From contig NC_087077.1 in assembly GCF_026151205.1 (NCBI RefSeq), positions 9,415,983 to 9,479,982 of the forward strand: DNA of 64,000 nt. Reading direction: 5' to 3'. The notes beneath the pieces were generated by a model, which was given only the letters and a program-made list of their open reading frames with translations, did not search any database and was not told the origin of the DNA. Position numbers and translations under genes: made by a program. The DNA comes from Bolinopsis microptera. Lineage: Eukaryota > Ctenophora > Tentaculata > Lobata > Bolinopsidae. Numbering within the stretch: position 1 is the first letter of the stretch; the number at the start of each line of letters is the position of its first letter. Positions 1 to 10,094 of the stretch are shown here, piece after piece.

Positions 1-897
1 TCCATAGAGACCTGTTTTGTACTAGTTTTTGCGAAACTCTAATTTAAAACGTTAAAAAGTACATGGATAATACGGTTAAACTAACCTGGGACGGAGTTGG
101 ATGACGTCACAGGCGGTCACAGCACCAAACCAGATCAGTGCAATCAGGATAACACGGTACATTATCGATATCTTCATCAAAATCAATCATAAGATCTGTA
201 ATTAAGATGAGATAGTATAGTATAAGTAAATTACAATGTAGATGTATCCTGTGAAGGGTTATCCCAGGAGAATTATCGATATTTTGGCAATCACAGTTTT
301 CTTTTTTTACTTTCTGATCATTTGGCTGAGTCAACCGAGGAGACATGCAAAGAAAAAGTTTAAAATATGCAAAGAAACAAAGCGCATAACATGATTTATT
401 TTCATCTAGAAGTAAATGCGATACCCCCGGAAAGTTTTCACTAAAACTGAAATACTATGGTGTCCTTACTCCTTTACATACGGAAAATGCAGGCAGCTTA
501 ACTGAGGAACGGTATCCGCATTAACGGGTGATACTCGTAAAATATCTGTTCCATATATTGGACCGTCGACGAGTCCAACTCGGCGCGCGTCCTGGTAGGT
601 TATAAACCTACAATATCCGCATCATTTAATATAACACATATTGTGAATGTCAGGACTTGAAGTGCTGAAGGGATGCATTGTTACCAAGCTGTCGTGATTA
701 TTTTGTGGGTACAAAGTTCGGCTGCAAGAATAATAAATGCAGAGAAACACATTTAGCTGCAGCTCATCAAGCCATGATACAGTGAGACTCGAAGCTAATA
801 GCTTTGTTTATTGTTATCATTTATATATAGTAGCTCTGTAGGCAGCATGATTAAAATAGGTTGTCAGTTGCACCTGGACACACAAACAGAGTGAAGA
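1..897. repeat. Left copy of a duplicated 0.85 kb block
   Basis: This stretch is closely repeated in the same orientation at about 7838-8650, with small indels. The shared order is a CATAGAGACCTG start, an exon-like piece with an AT-rich stretch, a copy of the ACGGGTGATACTCGT repeat end, then a GCAGCATGATTAAAATA tract. The two copies diverge after the words AGTTGCACCT. It continues beyond the left window edge, so the duplicated unit may be larger. The block carries the end of one inverted-repeat element (from 524). Confidence 0.85.
86..195 (-). pseudogene. Exon remnant with 10-bp insertion
   Basis: On the minus strand an acceptor (TTACAG) opens a segment rich in Asp and Cys (LMIDFDED, then VPCYPDC) that ends at a CCCAG/GTTAGT donor. 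It is the counterpart of the 100-nt segment at 7925-8024, but is 110 nt long because ten extra bases follow the TGG-TG codons. The insertion shifts the frame into a stop. The open frame that runs leftward from about 346 (reading MSPRLTQPNDQK) is interrupted by the presumed intron. The segment encodes no domain I recognise. It is either a decayed exon of a duplicated gene or part of a repeat. Confidence 0.35.
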
Positions 898-1025
898 TCC
901 TATATCCGCTATAAGCAGTGACGAACAACAGGTATTGCCGATTCTTCGACCGACATTTCATAGTTTTGATTGAATATTTCACCAGTGACCAATCAGTGAG
1001 ATCAGCGTGCAGTTTCACTAAATCA

Positions 1026-3072
<2,047 letters not shown>

Positions 3073-3203
3073 CCTGTCCCTGTCCCTGTCCCTCACACAA
3101 ATTATGTGAATTTTGTAGGTTTATAACCTACAAGACACGCGCTGAGTTGGACTCGTCGACGGTCAAATAATTGAAACAAATATTTTACGAGAATCACCCG
3201 TTA

Positions 3204-4046
3204 ATGTGAATTACAAATTAACAGACATGACAATGAATCAATCGTATACTTGTTGAAGACTTGAACTGTGAATAATAAAACTTAGTAGATGAATATTACA
3301 AGTAACTATTCAGAAAACACTAACAGTTATTAAAGCATATAATAGCAAAACACAAAGTCTACACTCTCATCAAATAGTTTTTTACGTATGAAGTTTCCTC
3401 CGACGCGCCAATCCCTCTGCAAGCACTCGTTTGACGTTTTAATTCTTTTCACATATACGTGAAAGAAGCATATACGTGAAAGAAGCGACCAATAAACTTA
3501 TAACTATTTAAGCTACTAGTACTACTACTAGTACTAGCTAGCTAATTAAGTTTAACACTTAACAGTATAGTACTGGTAGCTACTATATAGTCAATATATA
3601 TGGGTAGTCAATTTGTTTGGGTCAAATCTCTACACTATATTTTACTAACGTCATGCAAATTCTTATAGAATTAAAATTGGGCAGACATAAAATAAATGGA
3701 AATTAAGTAAACACTTCAGCAGACCTAATTAAGAATAATAAATATGAAAAGTTTATATTCATTCACATATTACGCAATCACTTTTGGGCCAATTTTCAAC
3801 CCCCTCCATGTCCGTAATTAGTTTTACACATAGCTTCTGTGTTTAAATTACATTTATAAATCTCCTCCCTCAGTGATTAAATAATATGTGAACAACCCCT
3901 ACAAACTCATCCAGCTCCCATTTAAATGTCCGACCAAATAAAATCCGAAAAGGTATAGCTCTAATTTTGTGAAACTTTTATCGGTCTGTTTTCGATAGTA
4001 TTTGGGAAATTAGGAGATTAGATAGGCCTATTCTCACAATTTCTCT
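3204..4046. other. AT-rich stretch with no recognised gene
   Basis: No open frame of interest is seen on either strand. A 17-bp unit with CATATACGTGAAAGAAG is tandemly doubled near 3450-3488, and a short ACTACTAGTACTAG run lies near 3515-3540. Part of this stretch may be the 3' UTR of the lectin gene that ends at 4047; no AATAAA was seen on the minus strand. Confidence 0.6.
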
Positions 4047-5110
4047 TTAAAAACAGATCCCGGGGGCCACTAAAAAATAAATAATAATGTTTCCTAAATA
4101 CATGCTGCCTGATGATTTCTCTTCGCTGTGAGTGTGATCCCTTTGCTGTGATCCATTGTTAATGGTCTCCTTTTTATCCTTTTTACCAATTTCATTCTCT
4201 AGCGCTACTTTCAAATCTTGTTTATCCATTGGAGCAGATTGCATGGGGATTGCAGCAGGGGGCATGTATAATTTTGTCTTTAATTGTTTACCATAAATTT
4301 CGACCTCACAAAGAGCCAAGTAATTGTTGGGCTGATCTATCCTGATATAGTTTGCAGTAGGCTGACTGTTACATTCGATGGTGTACACGTTTTTTCCGTA
4401 CATGTAGTGTACCTTACCACACTCAACTATATCAGTCTGAGCTTCCTTTACTTCCAGAAGGGCTACAACTGTAGCTCCATCAATTTTGTCTTGGCAGCAC
4501 TCTTTTCGGTTGTAGATAACGACTCTGTAAATTACATACCTTTCTTCAAGATCTACTTTCCACCAGTTGTCCTGAATCTCGGATGTTTGGGTACATGATC
4601 CCTTTTGCCCATCTTTATTTCCGTCAATTGCTAGACTTGCTGCTCCACCCTGACCAAAAGGAAGACCAGAACTTTGGGAGGCCTCCAAATAATAGTGGGT
4701 TAAAAGTTTCTCTCGCTTACGGTTAACATCATCAATAAACCATAAAATAGCATCATCCGTTCTGTTCGTAACAGAAACCCAGAATGATTCAGAATCTCTG
4801 ACTACTCTCGAAATCAGGTACTTGTTCTCGCGACTAACCTGGGATTTCATTATTTTGTAGCCGAGAGGGACACCTTGTTCTTTTATTTCCTCTTTAATCA
4901 CCCAGCATTCGTCATCGTTCTCGTGCGGGCTTTCAAGTATCAGAGCCCTGACATTGCCGTCCAAATCTGGGCCGCTGTCGTTTACTACCAACATTCCCCC
5001 CGCAATACTTCCACCCACGACCTCTATCTTGCTACAGACTTGTCCGTTGTTATAGTGCTTAGTTTGATAAATCCTCCATTTCTGTCCCTGATGATCACCG
5101 TCGCTCATTT
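4047..5110 (-). CDS. Last exon: trefoil-like region and F-type lectin (fucolectin) domain
   Basis: Counting from the ATG at 5106-5108, residues about 1-135 form a W- and G-rich segment that could be a beta-trefoil (low confidence). Residues about 136-275 are an F-type lectin/F5-8C-like domain: SLAIDGN, SCTQT, NWWKVDL, VVIYNRKECC and a terminal LCEVEIYG. The family's fucose motif is H-X26-R-X-D-X4-R/K; here the aligned residues are Q-X26-R-X-E-X4-K, with spacing exact but two of four ligand residues substituted. A Lys/Glu-rich tail of about 80 residues ends in a hydrophobic run (NIIIYFLV), possibly a membrane anchor. An acceptor CAG precedes AA-ATG, with an in-frame TAG just upstream in the intron. 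The exon therefore joins 6080 in phase, and the ATG need not be the start. Confidence 0.75.
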
Positions 5111-7608
5111 CTGTGTGTACCTAGTGATATTGTTTTTAAAGAAGGAGGTAAAAAGACAAATGCCATATGATAAGGAATATTGAAATAATCCTATGATCCA
5201 GGAAAAGAAAATTATGTTCAACTGTTCTGGTGGTGTGACAACAACAATGCAACATGGTTCAACCAATTTAATTATACCTCTTTATTACTCCGATCAGACG
5301 TTGAAGTAAGCGTATACCATGCCGCTGGGCCGTCAACTTTTCTTATTTCATACTCAATTCCAGGGACCGGCGTGAAATCTGGAAATAGATTTCATTACTG
5401 GGTTGCTGAGGGCAATGCGGTCACTTGACTGTACTGATTATCTAGATCAAGGCTTTTCATTTGGTACATCACAATTGATCATATACAATCTAATGAAAAG
5501 GTGAATAAGATCTGAGTGAGAAATTCTTGTTTGATAATATCCAATCTTCTACTCCTACAACAATGTTTGGTTTAAAAATTGGTAATCATAAACGTGTTCT
5601 CTATCATAACCTACTAAATCGCGCTCCGAGGTGCTTCGCTGTTTATTTACGAGTTATGTGTTTCGTGTTACTTTAAGAATTGCATAAACGAGAGGTAATC
5701 CAAAAACTGTTTTCGAAGCAGAATTAAAGATTGGGACTTTTCTCCTCCTCTTTTAAAAAACATCATAAAATAAATGTCCATGATTCATATTATATCAAGT
5801 AACTTAATTACATATTTTGATAATGATTGACGACCCCAACGTTAATGTGGATCTTGCTATGTGTTGGTTCAGCCGAATTAATTATTATATAATCAAGTTT
5901 ATTTTTCTTTTTTAGCTAGTTGTCATTTGGCCACACAATAAGCAACTTATATTGCAGCACCATTTATCAATTAGTATATCAAAATATGTCATTGTAATTA
6001 TGCATGGCTGAAATGTAACGCTTGATTTATATATATAATAATTAATTGAATTTTCAAATAATGAAAAAAAGTAACACACCTTTTATCTTAATTGCAACTG
6101 TTTTATCCCAATCTGGATCAAACCTGATGTAATTTATTTTTCTGGTAACCCATTCCGAGGATAAACAATCAGGATTCTTTGATTCAGCAAACAAGAGCTC
6201 TGCCACCAAAACATCGTTACACTTGATTGAAAGACCTTCAAGTCCTTTTCTGATGAACGACCAGATTCTCAGGTCATTTGGAGCGGGATCAAGTGACAAG
6301 GCTGTATTATACTGACACTTTTCTACAAAGTAGTTAGGGTTGTTGCTCAGACGTACTACCACTCTTGCAAAGCCTGTATTGTGTACGTGTGCAACATCAA
6401 AGTATATTTCATCATTACTTCCTATAGCAGAAATTGTCTTTACTTCCAGGGGGACGTCGTCCCACACAAATGGAAACCAGACATCCTTAATTTGCTTTCT
6501 CCATTCTAGTTAGGGGAAATTGGCATTAGGATAGAACAAAAATGCTAATTTCTCGAGTTATTGGCAGACAGATTGGAAAACTGTCAAAAATATTTTGTCG
6601 GCTAAGCGAACACGGCAAAGGAAATGCAAACAAACAATTAAAATGAAAAAAAGCTTATAAACGAAAGGACTGGATGTATCTTTGTGAAATTACACTTTGA
6701 TGCCAAGACTTGTGTGACCCTTTTTAGCAAATTTTTATTAGTATAACTAAAAATCTTACTTTCTTGATCTTGGTACTCGTTGATAATCGGATTAGAAATC
6801 TTAGTTCTGGCCAGCGGTATCCCTTCACTGTTGAGACACGATGGTCCCATGCAGTTCCCCGCCAGTTCCTTCTCTGCACAGCAATAATTGTCCATCTGAA
6901 TAAGAAACCCATTACACAGGGCAGTGTCAGAGACTTTGTCCACAGCATGACAGCAATATTCCGACTCGCCATTGTTGTACGAGCATGGGAGTGAGAGACC
7001 TGAAAGACAAAAATCGTGACGATAACCAGCTATCATCCAATTTTAAACTGTTTTAGAAGCATAATTTGGAATTGGGACTTTCCTCCTCCTCTTTCAAAGA
7101 ACATCATAAAATAAATTTCCATGATACTTATTATATCAAGTAACGTAATTAAATAATACATATTTTGATAATGATTTAATTAGCAACACACCTTTTATTT
7201 TAATTGCAACTGTTTTATCCCAATCTGGATCAAACCTGATGTAATTTATTTTTCTGGTTACCCATTCCGAGGATAAACAATCAGGATTTCTGAACAAGAG
7301 TTCTGCCACCAAAACATCGTTACACTTGATTGAAAGACCTTTAAGTCCTTTTCTGATAAACGACCAGATTCTCAGGTCATTTGGAGCGGGATCAAGTGAC
7401 AAGGCTGTATTATACTGACACTTTTCTACAAAGTAGTAGGGATTGTTGCTCAGACGTACTACCACTCTTGCAAAGCCTGTATTGTGTACGTGTGCAACAT
7501 CAAAGTATATTTCATCATTACTTCCTATAGCAGAAATTGTCTTTAATTCCAGGGGGACGTCGTCCCACGCAAATGAATACCAGACATCCTTAATTTGCTT
7601 TCTCCATT
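4047..7608 (-). CDS. Modular F-type lectin gene (at least four exons)
   Basis: Four minus-strand exons join in phase: 7608-7192 (domain A2), 6999-6760 (Cys-rich domain B), 6505-6080 (domain A1) and 5110-4047 (trefoil-like region plus F-type lectin). Each has a consensus AG acceptor and GT donor. A2, B and A1 each begin with two overhanging bases and end with one (phase 1-1), and the last exon starts in the matching phase. The four join with no stop: K-G across A2/B, K across B/A1 and E across A1/last exon. The encoded part is about 620 residues. It is probably a secreted or surface carbohydrate-binding protein, inferred from the lectin domain. No signal-peptide exon was found; it should lie above 7608, where the two candidate exons (7648-7716 and 7925-8024) do not join in phase. 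The gene may therefore be incomplete or decaying at its 5' end. Confidence 0.65.
5189..5428 (+). CDS. Unassigned protein-like open frame inside the lectin intron
   Basis: An open frame of 79 codons bounded by stops runs on the plus strand, opposite the lectin gene, in its last intron. It has no ATG near the left end. Its composition looks protein-like: LFWWCDNNNATWFNQFNYT with two N-glycosylation sequons, then alternating hydrophobic strands (VEVSVYHAAGPSTFLISYS) and NRFHYWVAEGN. I do not recognise a family. It could be an exon of an unseen plus-strand gene or a relic of a secreted beta-sandwich domain. The minus strand here is closed by stops in all frames, so it is not a shadow of the lectin gene. 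Confidence 0.3.
   Translation, partial: SYDPGKENYVQLFWWCDNNNATWFNQFNYTSLLLRSDVEVSVYHAAGPSTFLISYSIPGTGVKSGNRFHYWVAEGNAVT
6080..6505 (-). CDS. Lectin gene exon A1 (beta-rich domain, 142 codons)
   Basis: Acceptor ACTAG/AATGG and donor AAAAG/GTGTGT bound a phase 1-1 exon. It encodes WRKQIKDVWFPF, a beta-rich middle (IYFDVAHVHNTGFARVVVRL) and LRIWSFIRKG followed by EWVTRKINYIRF. The layout weakly recalls the farnesoic-acid O-methyltransferase-like (Methyltransf_FA) extracellular module, but I cannot confirm that. It is nearly identical to exon A2 at 7192-7608; the main difference is three extra codons (AES in FAESKNPD). The flanking intron bases (TTAGGGGAAATTGGCATTAG) are also shared, so exon and intron edges were duplicated together. 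Confidence 0.65.
6760..6999 (-). CDS. Lectin gene exon B (Cys-rich domain, 80 codons)
   Basis: Acceptor TTTGTCTTTCAG and donor GAAA/GTAAGA bound a 240-nt phase 1-1 exon. It encodes LSLPCSYNNGESEYCCHAV, then ALCNGFLIQMDNYCC and GNCMGPSC. The eight cysteines, including two CC pairs, suggest a disulfide-bonded extracellular module. I do not recognise the family. It sits between the two copies of domain A, giving the order A-B-A-lectin. Confidence 0.6.
7192..7608 (-). CDS. Lectin gene exon A2 (139 codons)
   Basis: Second copy of the A module, with the same acceptor and donor as exon A1 and nine fewer bases in the middle. It is 417 nt long, phase 1-1, and joins exon B in frame. High identity to A1, including intron flanks, points to a recent tandem exon duplication or ongoing conversion. 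It is the most 5' exon I can join with confidence. Confidence 0.6.
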
Positions 7609-7647
7609 CTAGTTAGGGGAAATTGGCATTAGGATAGAACAAAAAAT

Positions 7648-7716
7648 TTAATTCTCCTCAATACAATTTAAACCGTCCAGACATTTCACTTTTCCTTCGT
7701 CACAGGTATAATCTAT
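7648..7716 (-). pseudogene. LDL-receptor class A-like exon fragment
   Basis: After an ACCCAG acceptor the minus strand reads IDYTCDEGKVKCLDGLNCI and then stops after EEN. The C-X5-C-X2-DG-like spacing, C-X3-DG-X2-CI order and acidic residues resemble the first half of an LDLa repeat. The second half (C-D-x-x-DC-x-D-SDE) is missing. A GTATTG donor within the frame would create a stop on joining exon A2, so it does not fit the lectin gene as it stands. It is either a terminal exon of a neighbouring copy or a broken exon. Confidence 0.35.
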
Positions 7717-7837
7717 CTGGGTAATTGATTATAATCAACTGTAACGGTTATTATGATGTTGAGGGAGGTGTCGCTGTCTGTCTAAGGACGGTTACATCCG
7801 AAATGGTGTTTCCTTGGCGATGCTCCATCTTTACATG

Positions 7838-8650
7838 TAGCCATAGAGACCTGTTTTGTGCTAGTTTTTGCAAAACTCTAATTTAAAACGTTAAAAAGTA
7901 CATGGATGATACGGTTAAACTAACCTGGGACGGAGTTGGATGACGTCACAGTACCAAACCATATCAGTGCAATCAGGATAACACGGTACATTATTGCTAT
8001 CTTCATCAAAATCAATCATAAGATCTGTAAAGATGAGATAATATAGTATAAGTAAATTACAATGTAGATGTACCCTGTGAAGGGTTGTCCAAGGAGAATT
8101 ATTGATCGTTTGGCAATCACAGTTTTCTTTTTTTACTTTCTGATCATTTGGCTGAGTCAACCGAGGAGACATGCAAAGAAAAAGTTTAAAATATGCAAAG
8201 AAACAAAGCGCATAACAGGATTTATTTTCAGCTTGAAGTAGATGCGCTACCCCCGGAAAGTTTTCGCTAAAACTGAAATACTATGGTGTCCTTTACATAC
8301 GAAAGGTGCAGACAGCTTCACTGAGGAACGGTATCCCGACCCGCATTAACGGGTGATACTCGTAAAATATCTGTTTCAAATATTACCGTCGCGACGAGTC
8401 TTGGTTATAAACCTACAATATCCGCATCATTATAAATATATCACATATTGTGATTGTCACGACTAGAAGTGCTAAAGGGATTCATTGTTACCAAGCTGTC
8501 GTGATTACAAGCAAAGTTCGGCTGCAAGAATGTTATTGTTATCAAGCCATGATACAGTGAGACTCGAAGTTAATAGCTTTGGTATCATTTATATATAGTA
8601 TGCTCTGTAAGCAGCATGATTAAAATAAGTTGTTAGTTGCACCTTACCAG
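7838..8650. repeat. Right copy of the duplicated 0.85 kb block
   Basis: Direct repeat of 1-897. It holds the intact 100-nt version of the exon-like segment on the minus strand at 7925-8024 (TTACAG acceptor, CCCAG/GTTAGT donor; reads IDFDEDSNNVPCYPDCTDMV). A degenerate left end of the ACGGGTGAT element sits at 8349. The copy ends where a decayed LINE begins (about 8643). Confidence 0.85.
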
Positions 8651-9343
8651 GAATCCGTAACTTAGCTAAATTTATATTATACGCAGACGACGCAAATATA
8701 ATTATCACCGGATAAAATGTACAAGACATCATATCCAAAGTAAACCACCTCACTGACGTGTTGATAAAATGGGTACACTCGAACAGCCTAGCTCTTAATC
8801 TGAAGAAGACTTGCTATATGGTATTTTCAAAAAGACGGGTAGATCTATCGTCTCTACAGGTAAGTATCGACAACTCTCCTATCGAACGCAAAACGGAGGC
8901 CAGGTTTTTAGGAGTTATCGTCGACGACAAACTAAAATGGGCCAGCCACATTCGAGCCGTCAAAACAAAAATGTCACGGTTTATAGCCATAGGTGTTATG
9001 TTCAAAATAAAACGCAAATTACCAATCAAATTAGCAGGCTTACACTTACAGATCTTCCAAAGTTTTGTACAATCCACTTAAATTTTTGTTCACTAGTTTG
9101 GGGATTTGCTGCAAAATCCCATATTGACTCACTGTTCGCTAAACAGAAGCAGGGAATACGAGCAGTTATGTCGGGCTACGTGAATTACTATTAGTATTAC
9201 AAAGATGGTAAGCTTCCGGATCATACTAAAGCTACGTTTAAAGAATATGAAATATTTAAAAAATGCTCTGACTCTGATGCACAAGATAACTTACATGCCT
9301 GGCCTTCTGCCGTCGTCGATAAAAGATTTATTTCCTCCCGATC
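8643..9343 (+). pseudogene. Decayed CR1/L2-like LINE reverse transcriptase 3' end
   Basis: The frame LPGIRNLAKFILYADDANII carries the YADD catalytic motif of reverse transcriptase and is followed by a stop codon. It resumes as LIKWVHSNSLALNLKKTCYM, then ARFLGVIVDDKLKWASHI, the thumb-side motif of non-LTR elements. A frameshift near 9080 moves to the frame reading LNFCSLVWGFAAKSHIDSLF, and another stop follows at 9191. The rest (YKDGKLPDH, then MPGLLPSSIKDLFPPDHN) continues to about 9343, where a different repeat begins. Everything 5' of the YADD box is missing. The resemblance to the intact LINE at 51192 (TKFLGVIMDDKLSWKPHI) suggests the same broad group. Confidence 0.8.
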
Positions 9344-9770
9344 ACAATGCTGGCAAGCATAACCGTTGCCCTTATATTCACAACACTATGTACCCCCTAT
9401 ACTATTATATCCCCTTTATTGTTTTCCAGGCATTAAGACTCATCGAAAGTAGTTCAGCAGGTATATTTAAGTTCAAAACATTCTAATTCAATGTTAAAGA
9501 TGACAGGAATAAGAAATAGTTATGTGGAGGTTTTTAAGAAATTTGCGCAAAATACGCGCCAGCATGTTATACGAAATTAGGTAAAAAACCCAAAATCGCC
9601 ATATTCAGGTGCCTTAAAAACCATGTTAAAATTGAGTTAGAGATCTGAAACTTTGCAGAGCGTCCAGACCTTGTCCAAATCGACTGTAAAAAAAATTTCA
9701 TGTTGCAGGAGTATCGGGAAGTGGGTTTTCTGGAACCCCTGTTTTACAAAAGATTGTCGTGAAGCTATCA
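9344..9770 (+). mobile_element. GCTGGCAAGCA element, degenerate copy
   Basis: Begins with TGCTGGCAAGCATAACCGTT. It continues through TATGTACCCC and a short CTATTATA tract, then a conserved body (GACAGGAATAAGAAATAGTT, GCGCCAGCATG, CCAAAATCGCCATATTCAGG) and ends near GATTGTCGTGA. The same body is found at 14709-15265 (plus strand) and 19045-19590 (inverted). It has no coding capacity. Confidence 0.65.
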
Positions 9771-10094
9771 ACTTAATAACACCAGAATGTGTGTCTGATC
9801 GTTCGTGTGTAATTTCCGAACGGTTATACAAAAAAAAACGGTAATAGTTACGGGACTGGGTTTTTCGGTATAGTACCGACAAAACTCTGACGAAGCCAAT
9901 AAGCAAATTTTATAAAAATCGGCCGGTGGTAAGTGGTTTAATTGATGGTTTTGTACCACAAAATATGTTACATAAAATGGCTTGAGAAGAACGGCAAGAG
10001 TTACGGGGCTAGCTCTCTCTCTCTCTCTCTGCATGATATTGTGTAGCGTATATATTACATGGCGTATATATTACATGGTCATATAATACTATAA
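9771..10094. other. Spacer with a CT microsatellite
   Basis: No gene seen. A (CT)n run of about 20 bases lies at 10013-10031. The word GCGTATATATTACATGG is tandemly doubled at 10046-10078. The last bases before 10095 are ATAA, which recur after the right end of the next element. Confidence 0.6.

Noticed and set aside
107-346. 79-residue frame as an independent gene
   Set aside because: It runs across an apparent intron, has a matching but differently interrupted copy at 7915-8172, and no domain. Only the short exon-like segment is kept.
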